This document shows, piece after piece, positions 1 through 6,752 of a stretch of DNA of 38,903 bases (its first letter is position 1; each line of letters opens with the position of its first letter). Below the pieces are notes generated by a model, which was not told the origin of the DNA, did no database searches, and was given only the letters and a program-made list of their open reading frames with translations. This DNA is from Vibrio sp. LaRot3 (GTDB lineage: Bacteria; Pseudomonadota; Gammaproteobacteria; Enterobacterales; Vibrionaceae). A program made the translations under genes and the position numbers. The stretch is taken from NCBI RefSeq assembly GCF_027587025.1, contig NZ_JAPPTI010000020.1, positions 1 through 38,903 on the forward strand, read 5' to 3'.

Positions 1-17
1 GAACAAAGAGGTAAGTA

Positions 18-1241
18 ATGCGTAATCAATTAGAGAAATTACTGTATATCCCTCAGATATTAAGGGAGCGATTTCAGCAGAGAGAGTCGTTTAACTTATT
101 TAAAGTTTTGCGTGGTACCAGTGATGAAGTTAGGTTACATAGTCGATTTCTTGCAGAATTATTGAACCCTTATGGTAGTCACGGCAAAGGGAGCATTTTC
201 CTAAAACACTTTTGTAATGATGTGCTTAAAGACACCTCATTTAACTTGAATGTGGTGACTGTAGAAAAAGAGTGGAATGATATAGACATTCTAATTCGAA
301 ACCAAAACGGTCAGGCAATCATAATCGAAAATAAAGTGTATGCCGGAGATCAAGATAACCAGCTTAATCGATATTTTAAGCTAGTAAACGATCTCAATTT
401 TAGCGAAGATAACATTACGCTGGTTTATTTATCACTAGATGGAAAGAAAGCTTCAGAACAAAGTGTTAAAGGCTTAAAAAGTGATTTTTTGAAGAATAAC
501 TATAAACCGATTAGCTATAAATCTCATATCTCCAGTTGGTTAAAAAGTTGTCGCAAAGAGGCTGTTTCTCATCCCGAGTTAAGAGAAAGTATTTCGCAAT
601 ACTTAGATTTAGTGGCTGAACTAACGCATACAAAACAGAGTGATGAACTTATGAGTGAACTAGAATCTTGGTTTGAGCAGGAGCTCATTAATAAAGGTAG
701 CAATCCAGTTGCATTGTTAGATGCTGTGAATGTAGCTAAAGAAAACTTCCATGCAAAAAAGTTGCACGCACTTCAAGAAGCGATTATTTCTAGAATCTCA
801 CCAGGTATACTGATCAATGAAACTGAATCAACTTCTGATGTTAATGGCTGTTCAGAAGTAGTGGCTCACAACAACAGTTTTAATATTTGGTTGTACCCTT
901 TCCATGGGGATAATCAAGGTAAACTGCAGGTGGGTTTTACGTCAAATCATGGTACCGGCTACTTTAATATTTGGTGTTCTCAACAGGGTGATCGAGAAAT
1001 CTATGATCATGTTCGCCATTTCCTTTCTGTGAAACATTCAAGCTTTAATCGAAACAACCGGTGGTCAGCAGGTTGGAAGTATCTAAGTGATCCAATCGTC
1101 TTATCTGAGTCTACTGATGAAAATCTACGCAAGCTGTCCGAAGAGGGTTATATTGAAACATTAGCTGACAAAATTGCCAATGAACTTAATGGTTTGGTGT
1201 TAAGCCTACAATCTGATAGTGAACTAAGGTCTTTGTTCTAA
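18..1241 (+). CDS. PD-(D/E)XK nuclease family protein (integron cassette)
   Basis: A 407-residue protein resembling the PDDEXK_4 group of PD-(D/E)XK nuclease-like proteins. Seen: an N-terminal HSRFLAELLNP block (residues 41-51) followed by GSHGKG, then the nuclease core, with Asp88/Asp90 in NDIDILI, Glu104-x-Lys106 in IIENK and a DNQLNRY helix with Gln115. These fit the metal-binding Asp and the ExK catalytic pair. The C-terminal 200 residues are unassigned. The start is supported by an AGAGGTAAG Shine-Dalgarno just upstream. The gene ends inside an attC, so it is the cargo of a cassette whose upstream attC lies left of the window. A role in defence or DNA processing is inference only; no partner gene is present. 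Confidence 0.8.
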   Translation: MRNQLEKLLYIPQILRERFQQRESFNLFKVLRGTSDEVRLHSRFLAELLNPYGSHGKGSIFLKHFCNDVLKDTSFNLNVVTVEKEWNDIDILIRNQNGQAIIIENKVYAGDQDNQLNRYFKLVNDLNFSEDNITLVYLSLDGKKASEQSVKGLKSDFLKNNYKPISYKSHISSWLKSCRKEAVSHPELRESISQYLDLVAELTHTKQSDELMSELESWFEQELINKGSNPVALLDAVNVAKENFHAKKLHALQEAIISRISPGILINETESTSDVNGCSEVVAHNNSFNIWLYPFHGDNQGKLQVGFTSNHGTGYFNIWCSQQGDREIYDHVRHFLSVKHSSFNRNNRWSAGWKYLSDPIVLSESTDENLRKLSEEGYIETLADKIANELNGLVLSLQSDSELRSLF

Positions 1242-1363
1242 CAAAGCATTTAAGAGTGATTCCCAACGCTTGGCATTTTTCATTCCATCGTTGGGTTTTG
1301 TGTTTACGGTGGCATGGTTGAGTTTCGTGGTAGCATTGCTCACACCTTAATGCGGCGTTATGT
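1236..1363 (+). repeat. attC recombination site 1 (VCR-like)
   Basis: About 128 bp of imperfect inverted repeat running from TCTAACAAAGC to GGCGTTATGT. The right core is GTTATGT (1357-1363) and the left core ends in TAAC at 1239-1242. The arms pair (GCATTTAAG against CTTAATGC), as expected for a folded single-stranded attC. It overlaps the stop codon of the nuclease-like gene. Confidence 0.9.
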
Positions 1364-1384
1364 ATCTTCAATAGTGAGGCAAAG

Positions 1385-1747
1385 ATGGAATCATATAAGG
1401 ACGTGTTGGATTATCTGGTGTTCCTAGACTCGGATTTTGAGAATATGTGGAACTCGAATGACAATTACAATGTGCACGAGGATGGGTCATCTACCATATG
1501 TGGTGTTTTGAATGAATTTATGCAGTATTTAAGGAGTTCAAACGACGCAGAATCAAAACCTTATTTAGAAGAGCTATTTAACTTCGTCGAGCAGCATGTA
1601 GATGATAAAACAGACCTTGGTGGCGCGTTGAGAACATGTTTCCTTGAAGATCTAGCGCATACTACAGTGGGGGGGCAACTAGAACCTTTCATGGGGGCAC
1701 GTTCGTTATATATGTACCGTGGAGGGTCTTTTGGATGGAATCAATAA
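1385..1747 (+). CDS. hypothetical cassette protein, 120 aa
   Basis: A small acidic soluble protein that I do not recognise with confidence. It has no signal peptide or membrane segment. It is predicted mostly helical in its first 90 residues (DVLDYLVFLDSDFENMW, then EELFNFVEQHV), followed by TCFLEDLAH and a Gly/Phe-rich tail. The CFLEDL-type block recalls small DUF7674-like proteins, but that is a weak resemblance from memory. A GAGG Shine-Dalgarno at 1376-1379 lies 5 nt before the ATG. The gene sits alone between two attC sites in the same orientation as its neighbours, which makes it an ordinary cassette cargo gene. Confidence 0.7.
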   Translation: MESYKDVLDYLVFLDSDFENMWNSNDNYNVHEDGSSTICGVLNEFMQYLRSSNDAESKPYLEELFNFVEQHVDDKTDLGGALRTCFLEDLAHTTVGGQLEPFMGARSLYMYRGGSFGWNQ

Positions 1748-1757
1748 AGACCACAAT

Positions 1758-1886
1758 GCATATCAAGGCGTTTAAGACGGATTCACAACGCTTGGCATTT
1801 TCGGTTTGATTTGAATTTAGTGTTTTTACGGCACAATAGTTTAGGTTAGGCGGTCTGCGTTGCTCACTACTTACGCTGCGTTACAT
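1758..1886 (+). repeat. attC recombination site 2, with altered left core
   Basis: A VCR-like site of about 129 bp, from GCATATCAAGGCGTTTAAG to GCTGCGTTACAT, with the right core GTTACAT at 1880-1886. The left core reads ATATCAA where the neighbouring site has ATATAAC, so the AAC expected in RYYYAAC is lost. The central body shares CAACGCTTGGCATTTT with site 1. Confidence 0.85.
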
Positions 1887-1922
1887 GCTTGGAAGAACCT
1901 GTAAGGAAGTAGGGGTAAGTTT

Positions 1923-2234
1923 TTGGATAAAATCACATTTTTCACAAAATTAGAACGTCAAATCCTATCAGGTAAAAAGACGGCAACGATTCGAGATGAA
2001 TCCGAAAGTCATTATTTCCCGGGGCAGATCGTAGAAGCTTTTACTCTCGAAGACGACCGGAAAATCTGTAAACTAGAAATAATTGGTGTTGAGCACATGG
2101 AGTTTGAGCAGCTCAACAGAAAGCACGCTAAAGCCGAAAATCTACCATTTGTATTTATGCTCAAATGGATTTTGCGGAAAATATATCCAACAGAAAATAA
2201 TTTGTGTTTTATCAGCTTCAAAGTTGTTGGTTAA
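1923..2234 (+). CDS. yqfB: ASCH-domain N4-acetylcytidine amidohydrolase, YqfB-like (integron cassette)
   Basis: 103 residues, close in length and sequence to E. coli YqfB, which deacetylates N4-acetylcytidine. Seen: ITFFTKLERQILSGKKTATI, then RDESESHYF and KHAKAENL. By eye, Lys19, Thr22 and Glu72 line up with the catalytic Lys21, Thr24 and Glu74 of YqfB. The start is a TTG at 1923 behind AGGGGTAAG (1911-1919); it gives an N-terminus of the family length. The gene lies between attC sites 2 and 3, so it is a mobile copy of a normally chromosomal nucleoside-salvage gene. The C-terminal helix (FMLKWILRKIYP) is more hydrophobic than in E. coli. Family assignment is firm; activity is inferred. Confidence 0.85.
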   Translation: MDKITFFTKLERQILSGKKTATIRDESESHYFPGQIVEAFTLEDDRKICKLEIIGVEHMEFEQLNRKHAKAENLPFVFMLKWILRKIYPTENNLCFISFKVVG

Positions 2235-2268
2235 TCACTCTATTAGTCCTAAAGCCCCTCGAACCCGC

Positions 2269-2378
2269 ATATAACAAGGCGTTTAAGGTGGATTACCAAC
2301 GCACTGCATTTTCTGTGTTTAAGGTGTAATTATTAGGCTAGGTGTTTGCGTTGTTCGCCACTTAACGCGGCGTTATGT
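2269..2378 (+). repeat. attC recombination site 3
   Basis: A site of about 110 bp with a well-formed left core ATATAAC (2269-2275) and right core GTTATGT (2372-2378). Complementary outer arms are CAAGGCGTTTAAG and CTTAACGCGGCG. It is shorter than sites 1 and 2 because the central loop is smaller. Confidence 0.9.
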
Positions 2379-2392
2379 GTATGGGAATAAAC

Positions 2393-2779
2393 ATGAAAAA
2401 ACTAATAGCAACAGTTTTAGGGTTCTTAGCTACGGCCTCAGCTAATGCTGAGTATGTGCCTGATTATTCAGCTGTCGACTCAAGAGAGAAGGCATTGGAA
2501 CTAGTTCAGAAAGGTGAGTTAGTTGAAACTCTTCTTTTTCCAGCAGAATTAGGTGGGCAAGATGTGCCTCAGAACAAAGTATTTGTGCCCGTTGGTATAC
2601 CGGAGATTCAAACTCAAATAACAGGGACCATCGTTCGCTTCGCCCAAGATGGGTTGATCGATAATATGCAAGTTGACCCTGAGTATAAAGGGGAGAGTTT
2701 TGTACCTTCCAAGATAAAAATATCTACGTCGCATTCCGGAAAAGATGGAAAGTTCAATCCAGTAATAGAAATTTGGTAG
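2393..2779 (+). CDS. exported cassette protein of unknown function
   Basis: A 128-residue protein starting at the ATG at 2393, which gives a classical signal peptide (MKKLIATVLGFLATASANA, cleavage after ANA). An in-frame ATG 18 nt upstream would only add residues before the signal. GGGAA at 2383-2387 is a plausible Shine-Dalgarno. The mature part, about 109 residues, has one region reading LVQKGELVETLLFPAELGG and a C-terminal strand ending in NPVIEIW. I see no known domain. It would act in the periplasm. It is the last intact cassette gene; its own attC is cut short (see 2800-2819). Confidence 0.7.
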   Translation: MKKLIATVLGFLATASANAEYVPDYSAVDSREKALELVQKGELVETLLFPAELGGQDVPQNKVFVPVGIPEIQTQITGTIVRFAQDGLIDNMQVDPEYKGESFVPSKIKISTSHSGKDGKFNPVIEIW

Positions 2780-2799
2780 TTACAGGCGAGCAGATTTAC

Positions 2800-2819
2800 A
2801 CATAACAAACTGTCCAAGA
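2800..2819 (+). repeat. attC left-arm remnant at a deletion junction
   Basis: ACATAACAAACTGTCCAAGA has the shape of the first 20 bases of a Vibrio attC (left core plus the start of the arm). The sequence then switches abruptly to nitrilase-like coding sequence instead of continuing into the attC body, and no right core follows. This marks a recombination or deletion scar. Confidence 0.6.
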
Positions 2820-3037
2820 TAGCGAGTAAACTTGGAGCTTTCATTATTCAATGCAATTGGCCTCATGCGCTGAATGACTCCACTTTAAATGGCTTTGGTG
2901 GTAGTGAAATCTTTGATCCTTATGGTGTAAGCATTGCTCAAATGCCTATCGATACTGTAGCGGTAGGTTGTTTTGATATGACGACGGGCTCTTTTGAAGT
3001 AATTGATGTTAAAAATAAGGCGCAAGTCTCCTTGTAA
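2819..3037 (+). pseudogene. 3' fragment of a nitrilase/carbon-nitrogen hydrolase-like gene
   Basis: About 72 codons remain open, in the same frame as the preceding gene but after its stop codon. The reading IASKLGAFIIQCNWP, then GGSEIFDPYGVSIAQ and ending in VAVGCFDM resembles the C-terminal part of carbon-nitrogen hydrolases, where an NW motif and a GGS-x-I-x-DP-x-G block follow the catalytic Cys region. The catalytic Glu, Lys and Cys parts are missing and there is no start codon with a ribosome site, so it is a remnant. It ends at a TAA that overlaps an attC-like left arm. Confidence 0.6.
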
Positions 3038-3050
3038 CAAGCATTTAAGG
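3032..3050 (+). repeat. second attC left-arm remnant, end of the cassette array
   Basis: TTGTAACAAGCATTTAAGG resembles the left arm of attC site 1 (TCTAACAAAGCATTTAAG), but no central body or right core follows. No further attC is seen to the right, so the array ends here. Confidence 0.55.
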
Positions 3051-3371
3051 TTTCAAGGTACTTTTTCTAATCAGGTTGAATCTTTGTTTGGTATTGCCCT
3101 ATTTCATTTTTGTCCAACTATGAGTTACAAGAGCAATCAACCACCAAAGTTGCCTTTCAAGAAAATTTAACCAGCCGACCATCTGGTCGGCTTTTGTTTC
3201 CTATCGCTGTGCACCTATGTTCAGTTCATGTTAGCATTGCTCTCAAAGTTCAAATAAAGCCCCTCTCATGAAACTACTTCCCTTACTAAAACAGCCTCGC
3301 GTTCACTGACGGCACCTTGTGCACTTCGTTAAATCACAACGTTTAAATCAGTGAACTGTAAAGAGGTAAAA
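3038..3371. other. junction region between integron array and flanking chromosome
   Basis: About 330 bp without a convincing gene. It holds the last attC remnant, a short open stretch (3051-3170) ending in KLPFKKI just before a strong terminator, and a 9-bp inverted repeat GTTCACTGA (3301-3309) / TCAGTGAAC (3348-3356) in the leader of the acetyltransferase gene. TAGCATTGCTC at 3232-3242 recalls an attC right half but is too short to call. Confidence 0.5.
3174..3198 (+). terminator. Rho-independent terminator
   Basis: Stem GCCGACCA / TGGTCGGC (8 bp) with a TC centre, followed by TTTTGTTT. It would stop transcription leaving the integron array before the acetyltransferase gene. Confidence 0.85.
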
Positions 3372-4013
3372 ATGAGCGAGAAACACTGGTCTAAGTACCA
3401 ACTGCTCCATGAAGTGGTCACCAACCCAAATATTATTATTCAAGGCCAACATAGCTACTACAGCGATTGTTGGGATAACGGCTTTGAAGAGTCGGTTGTT
3501 CGCTATTTGCATGGCGATAAGGTGAGTCGTCAATGGGAGCCAAGATGGCCTATAGATAAACTCCATATTGGTGATTACGTCTGTATTGGCGCAGAGGTGG
3601 TCATACTGATGGGCGGAAACCACACCCATCGTACCGATTGGTTTTGTTTGTACCCGTTTATGGAAACCATTGAAGAGGCCTATGTGGGCAAAGGTGATAC
3701 CCATATTGGTAGTGGGTCATGGCTGGGTATGCGCGCGATGATCATGCCGGGTGTGACCATTGGTGAAGGGGCTGTTGTTGCGGCCAATAGTGTGGTGACC
3801 AAAGATGTCGAACCTTATAGTGTGGTGGCGGGATCGCCAGCTAAACATCTTAAGTATCGTTTTGCGCCGGAAGTTGTAGAGGCGCTATTAGCAATGAAAG
3901 TCTACCAATGGCCTAGTGAAAAGTTTAAAGCACTACAACCTTATCTATGTAGTGATGATTTAGCTCAACTACAAGCAGCATTGAAAGAATACGATGCGCA
4001 CAATAAGTCGTAG
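3372..4013 (+). CDS. xenobiotic acetyltransferase, CatB/Vat type (left-handed beta-helix)
   Basis: 213 residues. The family moves an acetyl group from acetyl-CoA to a drug hydroxyl (chloramphenicol or streptogramin A). Seen: NPNIIIQGQHSYYSD near the N-terminus, a hexapeptide-repeat region (IGDYVCIGAEVVI; IGSGSWLGMRAMIMPGVTIG), GGNHTHRTDW with candidate catalytic His86, KDVEPYSVVAGSPAKHLKYRF, and a C-terminal WP motif, all typical of the family. The ATG at 3372 follows GAGG at 3363-3366. The next strong signal is a terminator, so it is a single-gene unit. It lies just outside the cassette array and has no attC of its own. Whether it confers resistance cannot be told; many chromosomal homologues act on unknown substrates. 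Confidence 0.88.
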   Translation: MSEKHWSKYQLLHEVVTNPNIIIQGQHSYYSDCWDNGFEESVVRYLHGDKVSRQWEPRWPIDKLHIGDYVCIGAEVVILMGGNHTHRTDWFCLYPFMETIEEAYVGKGDTHIGSGSWLGMRAMIMPGVTIGEGAVVAANSVVTKDVEPYSVVAGSPAKHLKYRFAPEVVEALLAMKVYQWPSEKFKALQPYLCSDDLAQLQAALKEYDAHNKS

Positions 4014-4033
4014 CTATTGGTTTTAGTCTGTAG

Positions 4034-4064
4034 AAATGCCAGCGCCTGTCGCTGGCATTTTTAC
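4034..4064 (+). terminator. Rho-independent terminator after the acetyltransferase
   Basis: Perfect 11-bp stem AAATGCCAGCG / CGCTGGCATTT with a CCTGT loop, then T residues. Confidence 0.92.
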
Positions 4065-4203
4065 ATCTAGAAACGATATCAAACCGCAGGTTTTATAAAT
4101 TGCTATGAGCGTCTAAAAATTCATCGCTGCGGATTGAAGGTTTTATGAGCAACTGGCAGCGTAGCTTTTTGATTAAACGGAATTATATCAATAGGTCGAA
4201 TGT

Positions 4204-4773
4204 ATGAAGCGAATAATCTCTTATGCTGCGCTTACGATAGGCTTAGTAGGCTGCGCGCAGCATCCACCCCAACAAGACGCATCTCAAGTGACTTTTGTAT
4301 TGGGTAACTTATCGAGCTCTTACCAAGTAAAGGTGTCGCAAGGTAGCATTGAGCAGGGCCGCTTTGTTGAAGATTGGTTTGCGAGTGTTGATCATCAACT
4401 TACCGAAGACACGCGTTACATCATTGGCAATGCGAAAGTGGGCAGTTACATCGCGATATCCTCAACAACGGCTCACGATGCGAGCGGAAACTATCTTGGT
4501 AAGTTTACTCCGTGCAACAAAACCTTGGTGTTTAGGTTACCACTACAGGCAGACGATGTTTACATCACAGACATCAACTATCAGTGGGAGAACGTGGCGA
4601 TATATCCAATGTACTCTGACAAGCTAGAGCACGCTCAGCAGTATTTCCGTCAACATAGCGAGTTTGGTATTGGTGAGTTAAAGCCGATCATTCACTTGCA
4701 GTTAAATGCTGATCTTTATCATGACTGCGAAACATTAAGCCCCCATCCATACGCTTTAGAGAGGCCAATTTAG
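4204..4773 (+). CDS. putative lipoprotein of unknown function
   Basis: 189 residues with a lipoprotein signal: MKRIISYAALTIGLVGCAQ, with the lipobox LVGC placing the lipidated Cys at position 17. The residue after the Cys is Ala and not Asp, so outer-membrane sorting is expected by the E. coli rule. The mature part looks beta-rich (SQVTFVLGNLSSSYQVKVSQGS; LVFRLPLQADDVYITDINYQW) and has two further Cys residues. I recognise no domain. Only a weak TAGG ribosome site precedes the ATG. No operon partner is apparent; the gene stands alone between a terminator and a long leader region. Confidence 0.75.
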   Translation: MKRIISYAALTIGLVGCAQHPPQQDASQVTFVLGNLSSSYQVKVSQGSIEQGRFVEDWFASVDHQLTEDTRYIIGNAKVGSYIAISSTTAHDASGNYLGKFTPCNKTLVFRLPLQADDVYITDINYQWENVAIYPMYSDKLEHAQQYFRQHSEFGIGELKPIIHLQLNADLYHDCETLSPHPYALERPI

Positions 4774-5199
4774 CCCTCAATCGCGGGTTTTGCATAGGCG
4801 CATTGAACGCAAGGTTATTTATGCATTTTCGCTGGTATAAATAGCGGTTGTTCGTTGGGCAAATACCATAAATGACGATGTTACTGTGAAGTCATCATCA
4901 GAAATGAACAAAAAAAGGAAATTGCTTTAATTTTTGCGATGAGATTCTATTCACTAATTAGGAATTAATAGAAATTTTTAATCGTTATTTCTAAGTGTAG
5001 CTAATAAAAGGTACGGATATTTAGTCTGCGATTGATTAAATATCCGTTATTTACAATACGCTTAGTGGAAATTTAATTTGAGGTTAGTCACTTTTAAAGG
5101 GAATATTTTCACTTACTATCAGTGCCACCTTACTTTTCTTCCCAATAACGACATAAAGAAATAAATATTTCTGTACCTAATATAAGGATAACAATCGAC
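4774..5199. promoter_or_regulatory. leader/promoter region with an 11-bp hairpin
   Basis: 426 bp, AT-rich and without a gene. The clearest structure is a perfect inverted repeat ACGGATATTTA (5013-5023) / TAAATATCCGT (5037-5047) with a 13-nt loop. It is not followed by a T tract, so it is more likely an operator or 5' UTR hairpin than a terminator. TACAAT at 5052-5057 could be a -10. An AAGGA ribosome site at 5184-5188 precedes the triple RidA gene. Confidence 0.5.
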
Positions 5200-6462
5200 A
5201 TGAGCGGCGTAATCATTAAAAATTCTCGCAACACAGAGAATGCACCAATTAGCCCTGTATCAACTCAAACAGTTGCGTTTTCTCACTACAATAACATCTC
5301 TGCTCAGCTACCTATTAACACAGCGGGTGAGATTGTTGTTGGCGGCGTAAAAGAGCAAGCGGCTCAATGTTTAGAAAACATTAAAGCGATCGTTGAAAGT
5401 ATCGGTCACGTAATGGAAGACGTTGTTAAAGTGAACGTATTCCTTAAGAACATCGAAGATGCAGCACAAGTTGATGAAGTTTACGCTTCATTCTTCAATG
5501 GTTACTTCCCAACTCGCACAACAGTTGCAGTTGACGCACTACCAATGAGCGATGCTCTAGTGCAAATCGATGCAATCATCTCTAACGGTGAAGGTACAAC
5601 TCCTCAAGCAGCTTGCCCACTAATCAAGCTAGCTCGTAACACAGAAAACGCACCAATTAGCCCTGTATCAACTCAAACAGTTGCGTTCTCTCACTACAAC
5701 AACATCTCTTCTCAGCTTCCTATCGACCCTGCAACAGGCAAGCTAGTAGAAGGTGGCGTTCAAGAGCAAGCGGCTCAGTGTCTACGTAACATCAAAAACA
5801 TCATGGAAAGCATTGATGTACCATTCGATGACATCGTAAAAGTAACTGTATTCGTTAAAGATCTTGCAGACTTAGATGCAGTAAACGCAGCGTACACTAC
5901 GTTCTTCCCTGATTCTTCAATTGCTCGTACAGTGGGTTACATGCCTGCGCGTACTAACGCAGTAGTTGCTGACCTAGCAATGGGTGCTCGTGTTCAAATG
6001 GACGCAGTAGTATCACACGGCGACGGCACACCACCGCAAGAAGTTGAAGACCGTCACGGCATTGTTATCCGTGCTAACAACACAGATAAAGCGCCACGCA
6101 ACCCACTACACACTCAAACTGTAGCGTTTTCTCACTACAATCACATTGCGGCTCAGCTACCACTCGACGTAGCAACAAACGCATTGGTTGAAGGTGATAC
6201 TCAAGCGCAAGCGAAACAATGTCTGAACAACATCAAAGCGATCGTTGAAAGCATTGGTCACGTGATGGATGACGTTGTTAAAGTGAACATTCAGCTTAAA
6301 GATATGGCTGACCTAGACGCTGTAAACGAAATCTACACTACGTTCTTCAAAGGCGATCTACCAGCTCGTACAGTTGTGGGCGTATCTCAAATCGCAATGG
6401 GCGCGGCAGTTCAAATTGATGCAACAGTATCAAATGCGGAAGGTACACCACCAAACGCATAA
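5200..6462 (+). CDS. triple-domain RidA/YjgF/UK114 family protein
   Basis: 420 residues made of three tandem Rid domains (about 5-134, 143-279 and 288-418); normal RidA has one domain and works as a homotrimer that hydrolyses reactive enamine/imine intermediates. Each domain starts with an N-T-x-x-A-P-x-x-P-x-x-TQTVAFSHYN block and ends with the Rid core. The key Arg is kept (R106, R251, R390), but the position of Salmonella/E. coli RidA Glu120 reads Gln in all three (Q122, Q266, Q405, aligned by eye). There is no signal peptide, so it should be cytosolic. Codon use is strongly biased (CGT, AAC, GTA/GTT), suggesting high expression. Single-gene unit with a long leader and its own terminator. 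A pseudo-trimer in one chain is a reasonable inference. Confidence 0.88.
   Translation: MSGVIIKNSRNTENAPISPVSTQTVAFSHYNNISAQLPINTAGEIVVGGVKEQAAQCLENIKAIVESIGHVMEDVVKVNVFLKNIEDAAQVDEVYASFFNGYFPTRTTVAVDALPMSDALVQIDAIISNGEGTTPQAACPLIKLARNTENAPISPVSTQTVAFSHYNNISSQLPIDPATGKLVEGGVQEQAAQCLRNIKNIMESIDVPFDDIVKVTVFVKDLADLDAVNAAYTTFFPDSSIARTVGYMPARTNAVVADLAMGARVQMDAVVSHGDGTPPQEVEDRHGIVIRANNTDKAPRNPLHTQTVAFSHYNHIAAQLPLDVATNALVEGDTQAQAKQCLNNIKAIVESIGHVMDDVVKVNIQLKDMADLDAVNEIYTTFFKGDLPARTVVGVSQIAMGAAVQIDATVSNAEGTPPNA
5242..5687 (+). repeat. 38-bp identical direct repeat inside the triple RidA gene
   Basis: A 38-bp stretch beginning GCACCAATTAGCCCTG is identical at 5242-5279 and 5650-5687, 408 bp apart, at the equivalent place of domains 1 and 2. 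Domain 3 (from about 6094) shares the protein motif but not the exact DNA, while the second half of domain 1 is closer to domain 3. Confidence 0.9.
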
Positions 6463-6514
6463 TATTTAAAACTAATTAATAATATAATTGGTTTAAATAT
6501 AAATAATAAATTAG

Positions 6515-6549
6515 AAGGCACTGTGTAAATAACGCAGTGCCTTTTTTTA
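6515..6549 (+). terminator. Rho-independent terminator of the triple RidA gene
   Basis: 9-bp stem AAGGCACTG / CAGTGCCTT with an 11-nt loop, followed by seven T residues. Confidence 0.93.
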
Positions 6550-6752
6550 TTCATGTTATGGATAATTATTTATGAAGTTAAGAGTTAAATAATAATTGCA
6601 TAAACGATAATAAGTTTCGTTTGTTAAGTTATATTTTGATTATTTGTTATACGCTTGATAGTTTCTGCTAATCAATAGAATTGATAAAAGCGATTAGAGC
6701 CAAGATAAATTCAAAATTATGCTACTCAGGAAATAGAGAATGAGTAGCAACA

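Noticed and set aside
3051..3170. a real gene ending in KLPFKKI before the terminator
   Set aside because: The open stretch has no ribosome site and no recognisable domain, and it begins within attC-like sequence; kept only as part of the junction region.
3232..3242. right half of another attC (TAGCATTGCTC, as in site 1)
   Set aside because: Only 11 bases match and no GTTRRRY core or partner arm follows, so chance cannot be excluded.
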